From Naumannella halotolerans (GTDB lineage Bacteria; Actinomycetota; Actinomycetes; Propionibacteriales; Propionibacteriaceae): a stretch of 64,000 bases of DNA. Below the pieces are notes generated by a model. That model made no database searches, was not told the origin of the DNA, and saw only the letters and a list, made by a program, of their open reading frames with translations. The stretch covers positions 1,798,001 through 1,862,000 of the forward strand of contig NZ_SOAW01000001.1 in the NCBI RefSeq assembly GCF_004364645.1. Direction: 5' to 3'. A program made the translations under genes and the position numbers. Below are positions 15,701 to 25,167 of this stretch, in pieces (the stretch's first letter is position 1; the number at the start of each line of letters is the position of its first letter).

Positions 15701-18537
15701 CCGCCACCCCCACCGCGACGACCTCGAACTGGACCGAGTTCCGACGCGGTCTGGAACTCGCCGGGTTGTCCGATCTGGTGGACGACTCGACGCTGACCCG
15801 CGCTCTCTACTCCTCCGACGCCTCGCTGTACCGGATTCCGCCCCGGGCGGTGGCCAAACCCCGCGACCGAGGACAACTCGAACAACTCGTCCGGATCGCC
15901 CTGGACAACGAACTGCCGATCACACCTCGGGGGACCGGCACCTCCTGTGCCGGGAACGCGGTCGGTCCCGGTCTGGTGATCGACTTCCGCGCCGGCCTGA
16001 ACCGGATCATCGAGCTCGACCCCGAGCAGCGGACCGCGGTGGTCGAACCCGGTGTGGTGCAGGCCGACCTGCAGCGCGCTGCGCTGCCCTACGGACTGCG
16101 ATTCGGCCCTGACCCGTCGACCCACACCCGCTGCACCATCGGCGGCATGATCGGCAACAACGCCTGTGGCCCCCGGGCCCTGGGTTACGGGAAGACCGCG
16201 AGCAATGTGCTCGGGCTGAAACTGCTCACCGGCACCGGTGACCTGCTGCGCGTGGGAGCCGGCGCCGAGGGTGGTCCCCGTGGGACCCAGCTCGACCGTC
16301 TGCAGGCACTGGTGCAGGCCAATCTGGCGACGATCCGGACCAACTTCGGCCTGTTCGATCGACAGGTCTCCGGCTACAGCCTGGAGCACCTTCTCCCGGA
16401 GAACGGCTTTGCCGCCCATCGTTTCCTGGCCGGCACCGAGGGCACCATCGGGGTGCTCACCGAGGCGACGGTCAACCTGGTGGCCGATGCCCCGCATTCG
16501 ATCATGGTCGCGCTGGGCTACCCCTCCATGCCGGAGGCCGCCGACGACATCCCGACCGTGCTGCCGTACCGCCCGACCGCGGCCGAGGGCCTGGACAGTC
16601 GGATCGTCGATGTGATCATCGACCACCACGGCCCCGGTGCGGTCCCGCCGTTGCCGCAAGGGAAGGGCTGGTTGTTCATCGAACTCGTCGACGACGACCC
16701 GGTACGCCTGCGCGAGCGCGCCGAAGCGGTGCTCGCCGACAGTCACGCCCTCGACGGTGTCGTGGTCACCGATCCGGCCAAGGCACGTGCCCTGTGGAAG
16801 ATCCGCGAGGACGGGGCAGGCCTGGCCCAGGTCTCCCTCGGTGCCCCCGCCTACCCGGGATGGGAGGACGCGGCCGTTCGCCCCGCGCAACTCGGCGCCT
16901 ATCTCCGTGACTTTGATCTACTGCTGCGTGAGCACGGATTGCAGGGTCTGCCGTACGGGCACTTCGGCGACGGGTGTGTGCACTGCCGGATCGACTTCCC
17001 GCTGACCAGTCCCGGCGGTTCTGCCCGTTATCGCGCCTTCATGTTCGACGCCGCCGCCCTGGCCGCCCGCTACGGCGGCTCCATGTCGGGTGAGCACGGT
17101 GACGGGCGTGCCCGCTCGGAACTGCTTCCGATCATGTACAACGAGGCGTCGTTGTCGCTGATGGCACAGGTGAAGTCGATCTTCGACCCTGCGAACCTGC
17201 TGAACCCCGGTGTTCTGGTCGATCCCGACCCGACCGATGCCGACATCCGAGCGGTGGAGAGCATCGGTACGCCCCTCACCCTGATCGAGCCCGAGTTCGC
17301 CGCCGCGGTCCACCGGTGCAGCGGCGTCGGGAAATGCGTCGCCGACATGACCGGCAGCGGCGGTGTGATGTGCCCGTCCTATCAGGCGACCGGACAGGAG
17401 AAGGACTCGACCCGGGGACGTGCCCGAGTCCTGCAGGAGATGATCAACGGGTCGATGATCACCGACGGCTGGCGTTCACCTGAGGTGCACGAAGCGCTGG
17501 ATCTGTGCCTGTCCTGCAAGGGATGTCGTCGCGATTGCCCCACCGGGACGGATATGGCCAGCTACAAGGCTCAGGTGTTGGACAAGGCCTACGCCGGTCG
17601 GCTCCGCCCGCGTTCGCACTACACGATGGGCTGGTTGCCGCTGTGGGCCCGGTTGATCACCACTGTCCCGGGCCTGGCCGCGTTGGTGAATGGTGTCGGC
17701 AAGGCACCGGTTCTCCGCAACCTGTTGAAATGGACCGCCGGAGTCGATCAACGCCGACCGCTGCCCCAGTTCGCTCCGAAGTCGGCCAAGGCCCGGCTGC
17801 GGCGGCACCGCCCACCCTCGGGGCGCACCGTGATCATCTGGGTGGACTCCTTCGACAACGCCTTCGCCGGCAGTCCGAATGTGGAGGCCGCTCTGGAGGT
17901 ACTGAGTGCGGCCGGGTACGCACCGCAATTGCTGCAGCGCAATGCCTGTTGCGGCCTCACCTGGATCAGCACCGGCCAGCTCGACGGTGCACGACACCAC
18001 CTCCGGCAGTCCTTGGACGTGCTGCACCCGCTGATCGCCGACGGAACCCCGGTGATCGGTCTGGAACCGTCATGTCTGGCGGTCTGGCGCTCCGACGCCG
18101 AGGAACTGTTGCCCGACGATCCGCGGGTGCCGGAGGTCGCCGCCGGGTTGAAGACCCTGGCCGAATTCCTGCGTACCGCCCCGGAGTTCTCGCCTCCCGA
18201 TCTCAGCGGCCGCCGGATCATCGCGCAGCCGCACTGCCACCACGCGGCAGTGATCGGGTTCGGCCCGGATGCGGAGTTGCTGAAGCGCACCGGCGCCGAG
18301 GTGACCACTCTGGGCGGTTGTTGCGGCCTGGCCGGGAACTTCGGTGTCGAGGCCGGACACTACGAGGTCTCGGTGAAGGTCGCCGAACACGATCTGTTGC
18401 CGGCGCTCGACGCCGATCCGGACGCGATCGTGCTCGCCGACGGATTCTCCTGCCGGCTGCAGGCCGATCAGCTCGCCGGCCGGAAGGCGATCTCGTTGGC
18501 CGAGTTGCTGGCCGACGCGGCTTCCGGATCGATCTGA
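15697..18537 (+). CDS. Fused FAD-linked and Fe-S 2-hydroxyacid oxidase (D-lactate/glycolate dehydrogenase-like)
   Basis: A 946-residue fusion of GlcD-like and GlcF-like parts. The FAD-binding domain (about 45-270) contains PITPRGTGTSCAGNAV and GGMIGNNACGPRALGYGKTASN; the FAD-oxidase C domain follows with GHFGDGCVHCRIDFPL and MSGEHGDGRARS. Two cysteine clusters bind Fe-S centres (CSGVGKCVADM...C and CLSCKGCRRDCP near 610). Two CCG domains end the protein (NACCGLTW and GGCCGLAGNFGVE). Such enzymes oxidise D-lactate or another D-2-hydroxyacid and pass electrons to the membrane pool; the substrate is not certain. The TTG start overlaps the marR stop, so the regulator probably responds to a related metabolite. 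Confidence 0.88.
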   Translation: MTATPTATTSNWTEFRRGLELAGLSDLVDDSTLTRALYSSDASLYRIPPRAVAKPRDRGQLEQLVRIALDNELPITPRGTGTSCAGNAVGPGLVIDFRAGLNRIIELDPEQRTAVVEPGVVQADLQRAALPYGLRFGPDPSTHTRCTIGGMIGNNACGPRALGYGKTASNVLGLKLLTGTGDLLRVGAGAEGGPRGTQLDRLQALVQANLATIRTNFGLFDRQVSGYSLEHLLPENGFAAHRFLAGTEGTIGVLTEATVNLVADAPHSIMVALGYPSMPEAADDIPTVLPYRPTAAEGLDSRIVDVIIDHHGPGAVPPLPQGKGWLFIELVDDDPVRLRERAEAVLADSHALDGVVVTDPAKARALWKIREDGAGLAQVSLGAPAYPGWEDAAVRPAQLGAYLRDFDLLLREHGLQGLPYGHFGDGCVHCRIDFPLTSPGGSARYRAFMFDAAALAARYGGSMSGEHGDGRARSELLPIMYNEASLSLMAQVKSIFDPANLLNPGVLVDPDPTDADIRAVESIGTPLTLIEPEFAAAVHRCSGVGKCVADMTGSGGVMCPSYQATGQEKDSTRGRARVLQEMINGSMITDGWRSPEVHEALDLCLSCKGCRRDCPTGTDMASYKAQVLDKAYAGRLRPRSHYTMGWLPLWARLITTVPGLAALVNGVGKAPVLRNLLKWTAGVDQRRPLPQFAPKSAKARLRRHRPPSGRTVIIWVDSFDNAFAGSPNVEAALEVLSAAGYAPQLLQRNACCGLTWISTGQLDGARHHLRQSLDVLHPLIADGTPVIGLEPSCLAVWRSDAEELLPDDPRVPEVAAGLKTLAEFLRTAPEFSPPDLSGRRIIAQPHCHHAAVIGFGPDAELLKRTGAEVTTLGGCCGLAGNFGVEAGHYEVSVKVAEHDLLPALDADPDAIVLADGFSCRLQADQLAGRKAISLAELLADAASGSI

Positions 18538-18752
18538 CGCGATCTCGACGAGCCGGCCGAGCCGGCGAGCGCCCGCTGGATCGCACGCATCCGTGTCGCC
18601 CGCGGCGGCGGGATGGGCCCGGGCCGGTGGCGATCCGGTGTGGTGATCAACCGGATCGGCACCTGGGGCACCGGCGGAGACACCGACTGACCACCTCGCT
18701 CCGCCCCGTATCAGCGCGCGCCGCCGAGATCATCTCGGAGACAGAACGCGAG

Positions 18753-18784
18753 GGCCCGCCGGGATCACTGGATCCCGACGGGCC
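18753..18784. terminator. Hairpin between the oxidase and ettA
   Basis: GGCCCGCCGGGATC (18753-18766) pairs with GATCCCGACGGGCC (18771-18784), 14 bp with one mismatch. It sits between convergent genes and could serve both. The rest of 18538-18804 shows no convincing ORF. Confidence 0.65.
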
Positions 18785-18804
18785 TGCTCGAGCGTTGCCC
18801 CGGC

Positions 18805-20487
18805 TCAGCCGCGGGTGAGCCTGCGGTGCGTGGTACGGGTCGGACGAGCCGCCTCGGCGCCGAGACGTTCGACCTTGTTGGTCTCGTAATCGGCGAAGTT
18901 GCCCTCGAACCAGAACCAGTTCGCCGGGTTCTCCTCGTTACCCTCCCAGGCCAGGATGTGGGTGGCCACACGGTCGAGGAACCAGCGGTCGTGGGAGATC
19001 ACCACGGCACAGCCGGGGAACTCCAACAAGGCGTCCTCCAGTGACTGCAGGGTCTCCACGTCGAGGTCGTTGGTCGGCTCGTCCAGGAGCAGCAGGTTGC
19101 CACCCTGCTTCAGGGTCAACGCCAGGTTCAACCGGTTGCGTTCACCACCGGACAGCACTCCGGAGGGTTTCTGCTGGTCCGGACCCTTGAACCCGAAGGA
19201 GGCGACGTAGGCCCGCGACGGCATCTCGAAGTTGGCGACCTTGATGTAGTCCAAGCCGTCGGAGACGACCTCCCAGACGTTCTTCTTCTCGTCCAGACCG
19301 GAACGGCTCTGGTCGGTGTAGCTGATCTTGACGGTCTCGCCGAGTTCGAGCTTGCCGCCATCGGGAGTCTCCTCGCCGACGATCATCTTGAACAGGGTCG
19401 ATTTGCCGACACCGTTCGGGCCGATCACACCGACGATCCCGTTGCGGGGCAGGGAGAACGAGAGGTTGTCGATCAGCACCCGTTCGCCGAAGCCCTTCTT
19501 CAGGTGGTCGGCCTCCAGCACGGTCGATCCCAGGCGCGGACCGGCGGGGATGTTGATCTCCTCGAAGTCCATCTTCTTGTTCCGCTCGGCCTCGGCTGCC
19601 ATCTCCTCGTACCGGGCAAGGCGGGCGCGGTTCTTCGCCTGCCGTGCCTTCGGGTTGGACCGGGCCCAGTCGAGCTCACGGGCCAGGATCTTCGCCCGCT
19701 TGGCATCCTTCTTCCCTTCGACCTGCAAGCGCTCGCGCTTGGTGTCGAGGTAGGTGGAGTAGTTGCCCTCGTAGGGGTGCAGGCGGCCGCGGTCGACCTC
19801 ACAGATCCACTCGGCGACGTTGTCCAGGAAGTACCGGTCGTGGGTGATCGCGAGGACTGCACCGGGGTAGGACTTGAGGTGACCCTCCAGCCAGTTCACC
19901 GACTCCGCGTCGAGGTGGTTGGTCGGCTCGTCCAAGAGCAGCAGATCGGGCTGCTGGAGCAGCAGTTTGCACAACGCAACCCGTCGACGCTCACCACCGG
20001 ACAGGTTGTCGACGATGGCATCGGAGGGCGGGAGCTGCAGGGCGTCCATCGCCTGCTCGAGCTGGTTGTCGATGTCCCAGGCGTTGCGGGAGTCGAGCTC
20101 GGTCTGCACCTCGCCCATCTCGGCCATCAAGGCATCGAAGTCGGCATCGGGTTCGGCCATGGCCATCCCGAGTTCCTCCAACTTCGTCTGCAGCCCCTTG
20201 ATGTCGGCAACGGCCTCCTCGACGTTCTCGCGGACGGTCTTGCCCTCGGTGAGCGGCGGTTCCTGCAACAGGATTCCGACGGTCGCGTCCTTGGCCAGGT
20301 GGGTGTCGCCGTTGTTCACCGGTTCCAGACCGGCCATCACCTTGAGCAGCGTCGACTTTCCGGCGCCGTTGGGTCCGACGACGCCGATCTTGGCGCCGGG
20401 GTAGAACGACATCGTGACGTTGTCGAGGATCACCTTGTCACCAACGGCCTTGCGGACACGGGACATGGAGTAGATGAATTCAGGCAT
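18805..20487 (-). CDS. ettA: EttA: ABC-F energy-dependent translational throttle protein
   Basis: A 560-residue soluble ABC-F ATPase with two nucleotide-binding domains and no membrane segments. Walker A motifs GPNGAGKST (near 38) and GPNGVGKST (near 355), signatures LSGGERRRVALCKLL and LSGGERNRLNLALTL, and Walker B LLLLDEPTNHLD / LLLLDEPTNDLD are all present. EttA binds the ribosomal E site and gates the first peptide bond according to ATP/ADP. The start MPEFIYSMSRVRKAVGDK is the conserved EttA N-terminus, which decides the ATG at 20487 over longer readings. Confidence 0.95.
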   Translation of the reverse strand: MPEFIYSMSRVRKAVGDKVILDNVTMSFYPGAKIGVVGPNGAGKSTLLKVMAGLEPVNNGDTHLAKDATVGILLQEPPLTEGKTVRENVEEAVADIKGLQTKLEELGMAMAEPDADFDALMAEMGEVQTELDSRNAWDIDNQLEQAMDALQLPPSDAIVDNLSGGERRRVALCKLLLQQPDLLLLDEPTNHLDAESVNWLEGHLKSYPGAVLAITHDRYFLDNVAEWICEVDRGRLHPYEGNYSTYLDTKRERLQVEGKKDAKRAKILARELDWARSNPKARQAKNRARLARYEEMAAEAERNKKMDFEEINIPAGPRLGSTVLEADHLKKGFGERVLIDNLSFSLPRNGIVGVIGPNGVGKSTLFKMIVGEETPDGGKLELGETVKISYTDQSRSGLDEKKNVWEVVSDGLDYIKVANFEMPSRAYVASFGFKGPDQQKPSGVLSGGERNRLNLALTLKQGGNLLLLDEPTNDLDVETLQSLEDALLEFPGCAVVISHDRWFLDRVATHILAWEGNEENPANWFWFEGNFADYETNKVERLGAEAARPTRTTHRRLTRG

Positions 20488-20714
20488 GTCGCGGAGTTCA
20501 ACCTCTGAATGATCGGGGGTGCCGGGGTACCGGCGGGACCGTCCCAGTATGCCAGCAGACCGAGGACCCGGCCCCAGTCCGGGTGTTCCCTGCCGGACGA
20601 TGTCGGCATTTGCGGTCGTCACACGGACATTGCTGCCGAATACGGCAGCTGTTGCCGTCTGACGACCCCCTTTCTGCCCGGACCCCATGATGTGCCCGCC
20701 CGATCGAGCTGGGA

Positions 20715-20742
20715 TTGACCTAACTACAGAAGTACGTAATTC
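20715..20742 (+). promoter_or_regulatory. Promoter of the ArsR-like regulator
   Basis: TTGACC (20715-20720), a 16-base spacer and TAATTC (20737-20742) lie 7 bases before the GTG at 20750, the arrangement of a leaderless transcript. The promoter is buried in the palindrome at 20722-20749. Confidence 0.5.
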
Positions 20743-20749
20743 TGTAGTT
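20722..20749. promoter_or_regulatory. 28-bp palindromic operator over the ArsR-like promoter
   Basis: The arms AACTACAGAA and TTCTGTAGTT are perfect inverted repeats, and the 8-base centre (GTACGTAA) is itself palindromic except for one pair. It covers the spacer and -10 region and ends right before the start codon, so binding would block transcription. Autoregulation by the adjacent regulator is the simplest reading. Confidence 0.75.
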
Positions 20750-21412
20750 GTGGATCTAGAGAGGCGGCTCACTGCCTTGGAGTCGGTCGTCGCCGACCTC
20801 CGGCGGCGGCTGCACGAGCATGTTCCGGCCGATGGCGCGGGCAGCACCGAGGCGAACGCCCGTCATCCGGCTGAGGACACGGGCGGCACCGAGGCCAACT
20901 CGAGGTCAGATCCAGCCGCGGGCGCGGCCGACGCCGAGCCGAACGACCCGAACATCAGTCCTGCCCCGACCGCGGGCAGTGGCGACCCGAACACCGATCG
21001 CCACTCGGCCGCGGTGCCGTGGCTGGTCGGGGAATCCGAGCGCGACGGGTCGCCCGGTGGCACCGTTGCCTACGGGGGTGAGGTCGACCTGCCGACCGGT
21101 GAGCATTACCAGTGGGAATGGCATCGCCCCACCACCGCGGTGCTTTCACTCGGCTGGGATCAGGTCGCGGACCGGCTCGATGCCCTCGGCAGCCCGGTCC
21201 GGCTGCGCATCCTGCAGGCGGTCCTGAACGGTACGCAGACCACCGCCGGGCTCAGCGAAGTTCTCGGCCTGGGCACCGGCGGGCAGTTGCATCATCACCT
21301 TCGATCACTGTCCGCGGCGGGATGGCTGACCTCGACCGCCCGCGGGCACTGGACCGTGCCCGGGCCCCGGGTGATCCCGCTGCTCACCACCATCCTTGCG
21401 ACAGGAGAATGA
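20750..21412 (+). CDS. ArsR-like winged-helix regulator with a coiled-coil and disordered N-terminus
   Basis: A 220-residue protein. It begins with a heptad-patterned helix (DLERRLTALESVVADLRRRLHE), then about 80 residues of low-complexity Ala/Asp/Thr/Pro linker, then a winged helix at about 145-215: LGSPVRLRILQAVLNGTQTT, LSEVLGLGTGGQLHHHLRSL, AAGWLTSTARGHWTV. The LHHHLRSL recognition helix is typical of ArsR-type proteins. No metal-binding CxC motif is present, so the signal is unlikely to be a metal. It overlaps or abuts the serine hydrolase gene, its probable target along with itself. Confidence 0.8.
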   Translation: MDLERRLTALESVVADLRRRLHEHVPADGAGSTEANARHPAEDTGGTEANSRSDPAAGAADAEPNDPNISPAPTAGSGDPNTDRHSAAVPWLVGESERDGSPGGTVAYGGEVDLPTGEHYQWEWHRPTTAVLSLGWDQVADRLDALGSPVRLRILQAVLNGTQTTAGLSEVLGLGTGGQLHHHLRSLSAAGWLTSTARGHWTVPGPRVIPLLTTILATGE

Positions 21413-21417
21413 ACGCG

Positions 21418-22911
21418 ATGACCGAACGGTTCACCGACCGACGGACCCTCCTGATCAGCCTGGGGATCAACCTGTGCGTCGGCCTGGCCATCGCCCTGCT
21501 GATCGCCCCGACCACCCATCTGGGTGACCGAACCGACGGGGACCCAGCACTGGCCGAAAGGGTCCGCAAGACCCTCGGATCGGGTGCCGGCTACGGTTCC
21601 GTCGCAGCCGCGGAGATCACCACCGATTCGGTCAGCCACGCCGGTCTGGGGCCGGAGGGCGAGGTCCCGAACGCCGATTCGAGCTTCGAGCTCGGATCGA
21701 TCACCAAAACCTTCACCGCGAGCCTGCTGGCTCTGGCGATCGAGCGCGATGAGGTCACCCTGGACGATCCGGTCGCCGATCATCTGCCCGAGCTGGCCGC
21801 CAGCGAAGCCGGCACCGTCACCCTGCGGGAACTGGCCACGCACACCTCCGGCATCCCCAGCATCCCGCCGGCCATGGCGACCCGCTGGTCCTTCTTCGGC
21901 CCCGGGACGTTCACCGCGGTCGGCGGAAACCCGTATCGGGGTGTCGCGACCGCCACCTTGCTCCAGTGGGTGGCACAGACTCCGCTGGACGGCCGCGGAG
22001 AGGACCGCTACTCCAATGCCGGGGTCGCGGTACTGGGCCACGCGCTCGCGGCAGCGGCCGGCACCGACTACTCGACGCTGCTGCAGGATCGGCTGCTCGA
22101 CCCGCTCGGGATGGAATCCACGGTGTTGCTCGGTGACGACTCTGCCGAACCGGAGCAGTTCAGCGGATCACACATGACCAACGGCATCCGTGCGGTCCCG
22201 TGGTCAGGTGAGGCATTCGCCCCGGCCGGCACCTCTACCCGTACCACCGCCGCAGACATGAGCCGCTATGCCCAGGCGCTGCTCGACGGCACCGCCCCGG
22301 GCGCCGCTGCCATGGAGCCGATCGCAGAGGTGGTCTCCGACGGCGTCCCCACCCCCGGCGCCATGCTGTGGCAGTTGGAGGACGTCGACGGCACATCGAT
22401 CACCTGGCACAACGGAGGCACTGCCGGCAGTTCCTCGATGCTGGCGATCGACCGGGAGGCGGGGCGGGCGGTGCTGTTGTTGTCCAACCATTACAACGAC
22501 GAGTCCGGCGCGACCACGGATGCCGGCATCTTGCTGGTGACCGATTCCGAAGCCTCCACAGATAGCCCGCCGCTGACCCTCACGAGTTTCGTGCCGGTGC
22601 TGATCGGGTTGTTCTTCGGGCTGTCACTGCCGATCGCCGCCTTTCGCCGCAAGTCACCGACCCGTCTGCAGGTGGCCGACGGCGTGGTCTGGGGGCTGGC
22701 CGGGGTCCTGGTGATCCTGATCGGCGGGCCCTGGGCGAACATCCCGCCAGCCCTGCTGGCGGTCCCGATCGCGCTGCTGCTCGGGGCCTCCTCCCCCGCT
22801 GTCCGTCGTCTGCTCACCGACGACACCACGAAGACCGGTTGGTGGTCGATACCGAGCCTGCTGATCGGAGCGGCCGTCCTCGCCTACTGTCTGGCCTGCG
22901 TCGCCCGCTGA
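21418..22911 (+). CDS. Membrane-anchored serine beta-lactamase-like hydrolase
   Basis: A 497-residue protein of the class C beta-lactamase/penicillin-binding-like family. An N-terminal signal anchor (about 10-30) is followed by the catalytic domain with SITK (Ser94-Lys97), the YSN motif (in DRYSNAGVAVLG) and HNGG near residue 330. About 120 C-terminal residues form three or four membrane helices. The active site therefore lies outside the membrane. Substrates may be peptidoglycan peptides, D-amino acid esters or beta-lactams; sequence does not decide. ATG 21418 has AGGAG 10 bases upstream; ATG 21409 is only 1 base from it. It is cotranscribed with the ArsR-like regulator. Confidence 0.85.
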   Translation: MTERFTDRRTLLISLGINLCVGLAIALLIAPTTHLGDRTDGDPALAERVRKTLGSGAGYGSVAAAEITTDSVSHAGLGPEGEVPNADSSFELGSITKTFTASLLALAIERDEVTLDDPVADHLPELAASEAGTVTLRELATHTSGIPSIPPAMATRWSFFGPGTFTAVGGNPYRGVATATLLQWVAQTPLDGRGEDRYSNAGVAVLGHALAAAAGTDYSTLLQDRLLDPLGMESTVLLGDDSAEPEQFSGSHMTNGIRAVPWSGEAFAPAGTSTRTTAADMSRYAQALLDGTAPGAAAMEPIAEVVSDGVPTPGAMLWQLEDVDGTSITWHNGGTAGSSSMLAIDREAGRAVLLLSNHYNDESGATTDAGILLVTDSEASTDSPPLTLTSFVPVLIGLFFGLSLPIAAFRRKSPTRLQVADGVVWGLAGVLVILIGGPWANIPPALLAVPIALLLGASSPAVRRLLTDDTTKTGWWSIPSLLIGAAVLAYCLACVAR

Positions 22912-22935
22912 GGCCTCCGGATCCCGGACCAGGTC

Positions 22936-23394
22936 TCAGGCGGCGATCTCACCGGTGACCGGGTCGACCGATTCACCGTCGGCCATGGTGACCGGAGCGG
23001 ACTCGGCGTCATCGGATTCGGGACGCGGCTGTGGCGACTCCCGCTTCTTGAACACCGTGGTGCCGTAGGTCAGGTCGTGGCCGACCACATCGGCATGGAT
23101 CACCAGCCGCTCCCGCGGTTCGCCGTCACGGTTCTCCCACTGCTCGGTCCGCAACCGTCCCTGGACCAGGACCGGCTCGCCCTTGCCCAGCGAGAAGCCG
23201 ACGTTCCAGGCGAGTCGACCGAAGACCTTCACCGTCACCCAGGTGGTCGGCAGGTCCGTCCACTCCCCTGATGAACCATCGCGCTGACGCGGGGTGCAAC
23301 CGAGCCTGAACGTCGCCACGCGCACCCCCTGCGGTGGTCCGTGGACCTCGATCGGCCCGCCCACTCGTCCGCTCAACATCACGCGCGCTTCCAT
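22936..23394 (-). CDS. Single-stranded DNA-binding protein (short, divergent paralogue type)
   Basis: A 152-residue OB-fold protein with the SSB pattern: VMLSGRVGGPIEV, VATFRLGCTPRQRD, TTWVTVKVFGRLAWNVGFSLGKGEPVLVQGRLRTEQWENRDGEPR (seen in parts), LVIHADVVGHDLTYGTT. The C-terminal tail is acidic-poor and lacks the DDxPF tip that recruits partner proteins in the main SSB. It is therefore more like the accessory actinobacterial SsbB/Ssb2 form than the replication SSB. It lies convergent with the serine hydrolase and downstream of prsW on the same strand. Confidence 0.85.
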   Translation of the reverse strand: MEARVMLSGRVGGPIEVHGPPQGVRVATFRLGCTPRQRDGSSGEWTDLPTTWVTVKVFGRLAWNVGFSLGKGEPVLVQGRLRTEQWENRDGEPRERLVIHADVVGHDLTYGTTVFKKRESPQPRPESDDAESAPVTMADGESVDPVTGEIAA

Positions 23395-23536
23395 CTCTGC
23401 CTCCGATGTTCCGACATCCCGGACCGCCCGGGCTCATCGAGACAATGGGTGCTCGGGCACCTGACGCGCGGACGCGCGGAGAATCTGTGGAGAACTTCGA
23501 GAACCACCCGAGCTGTGGAAAGTGGCCGGGACACCG

Positions 23537-23596
23537 ATCCGCCGGCGGCCGGGGAAACAATCCGCCGGCGGCGGAGGGAGACGATCCACCGGCGGC
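23537..23596. repeat. Three 13-base GC-rich repeats upstream of the SSB gene
   Basis: ATCCGCCGGCGGC occurs at 23537-23549 and 23560-23572, and as ATCCACCGGCGGC at 23584-23596, at 23-24 base spacing. The core CCGCCGGCGG is palindromic. The remainder of the 23395-23620 gap shows no gene. Confidence 0.65.
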
Positions 23597-23620
23597 GGAC
23601 CGACCCGAGACCGACCCCGG

Positions 23621-25045
23621 TCAGCGACCGGAGGAGATGTACGGCGAGTGCGTCCCGGTCGGCTGCCGGCCGGCATCCGGTGGCGCGAACTGCGGGCCGA
23701 GGTGCGGCTCCGCCGGCCGACCACCGAGCATCGGAGCGTTCGACACCTGAGCGCGCCGCCGCCGACCCGGCAACCGTGGCCACGGTGTCTTGGTGAACGG
23801 CTCCACCACCGCCTGCGGCCGATTCTGCGCGATCACCGCCAACAACTCCCGTTCGCGCTCGTGCCCGGCGCCGTCGACCAACCCCCGGGTCATCGCATCG
23901 CGCAGGTACGCCAGCTCGATCATCGCCCGTTGCAACCGCCAGGTGGCAGCCACCCGCCTGGTCAGCACGGCGTGGAAGAAGCCGACGAACCGCTTCCGCA
24001 GGCTGGACATGACCACCGGGTCACCGGCCTGCAACTGACCGGTACGGGCGTAGTCGGTGAGCCTGGCCCGGACCAGCTTCGACTCCCGGAACAGCTGACG
24101 AATGGCGAAGATGGTCATCGTCACCACCAGCCCCCAGTAACCGAAGATGTAGATCAGCGTCTGCTGGGCACCGGCCTGGCTCAGGCTCGCGACCGAGTTG
24201 AAGATCATGTGCAGCAGCACGGCGACGACGAACCCGACCAGCGGCGCCATCACCCGTACCAGCTTGGACTTCGCCCGGATGCCGATGGCGATGCCGAGGC
24301 CGATCATCATGGTGAACAGCGGGTGGGCGAAGGCCAGCATCAGCCCCCGCATCTGTGCGAGCTCGGCCATCGCCTGTTCCGGCGGTGCGGCGCCGATGGT
24401 CTCCCGGGCGGCGAAGCCGACCCGGCCGTAATAGATCATGTTCTCGATGAAGGCGAAACCGACTCCGGACAGGGCACCGAGGACCAGTCCGTTCAGCCGA
24501 TTCACCCACAGATTGCGGGCGAACACCGCCAGCAGGAACAGCACCGTTCCCTTCGTCGCCTCCTCCACGAACGGCGCCACGAAGATGGCTGCCCTCGGCG
24601 CGGTCTGCGGGTCACCGGCACCGGCGATGCTCAGGTAGGCAGTGGCACAGGTGTTGATCATCAGCGACGCATAGGTCGCGGCGCCCGCGCCCCAGGCGAG
24701 GCAGACGATGGAGGCGAACGGGCGGGGTCGCCACCGACCGGCGAGCAGGAAGAGCAGCACCAGCACCGCCGCGGTCGGCCAGGCGAATCGGAAGGCCATC
24801 TCCCAGAAGTCGCCGATACCGACCACCCGGTCGCTGCCGGCCTCGGTGTCCCGGCAGACCAGCGCATCCCGGGTCGGCACCACCTGTTGAACCAGCGCCC
24901 ACAGCCCGATCAGCGAGACCACCAGCAGCCCGAGATAGATCCAGGTGAGCCGATCGGTCAGCACCCGCTTGGGGAACGGTACGTCGGAGCGATCCGGCGG
25001 CAGACCGGAGCGCTGACGTTCCTTCACGGCAGGATCGGACGACAT
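23621..25045 (-). CDS. PrsW family intramembrane metalloprotease
   Basis: A 474-residue polytopic protein. The glutamic-type PrsW motifs lie in the membrane core: FVEEATKGT, FAFIENMIYY, FAHPLFTMM and LLHMIFNSV. PrsW of Bacillus cleaves an anti-sigma factor under stress; here the substrate is unknown. An extra 160-residue cytosolic tail follows the last helix, ending in a Pro/Arg-rich segment (RLPGRRRRAQ). The second possible start, ATG 25045, was chosen because TACGCT lies exactly 7 bases before it; an upstream TTG is in frame. Confidence 0.85.
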   Translation of the reverse strand: MSSDPAVKERQRSGLPPDRSDVPFPKRVLTDRLTWIYLGLLVVSLIGLWALVQQVVPTRDALVCRDTEAGSDRVVGIGDFWEMAFRFAWPTAAVLVLLFLLAGRWRPRPFASIVCLAWGAGAATYASLMINTCATAYLSIAGAGDPQTAPRAAIFVAPFVEEATKGTVLFLLAVFARNLWVNRLNGLVLGALSGVGFAFIENMIYYGRVGFAARETIGAAPPEQAMAELAQMRGLMLAFAHPLFTMMIGLGIAIGIRAKSKLVRVMAPLVGFVVAVLLHMIFNSVASLSQAGAQQTLIYIFGYWGLVVTMTIFAIRQLFRESKLVRARLTDYARTGQLQAGDPVVMSSLRKRFVGFFHAVLTRRVAATWRLQRAMIELAYLRDAMTRGLVDGAGHERERELLAVIAQNRPQAVVEPFTKTPWPRLPGRRRRAQVSNAPMLGGRPAEPHLGPQFAPPDAGRQPTGTHSPYISSGR

Positions 25046-25167
25046 GGCCGCCAGCGTACCCAAGCCACGGACCGACCCGGTTGTCCCGATCAGGCACGGC
25101 CCCCCACGCCGGCTCCTCGTGCAGCGACTCTGCCCGACGAGATCGACCCCCTACAATGTCGGGTCGG

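Noticed and set aside
18538-18804. Open frames in the gap after the 2-hydroxyacid oxidase
   Set aside because: They are extensions of GC-biased frames without start sites, domains or ribosome sites; only the terminator hairpin is convincing.
20488-20847. A 120-residue N-terminal extension of EttA
   Set aside because: The conserved EttA start MPEFIYSMSRVRK is at 20487; upstream residues are low-complexity and cover the divergent promoter.
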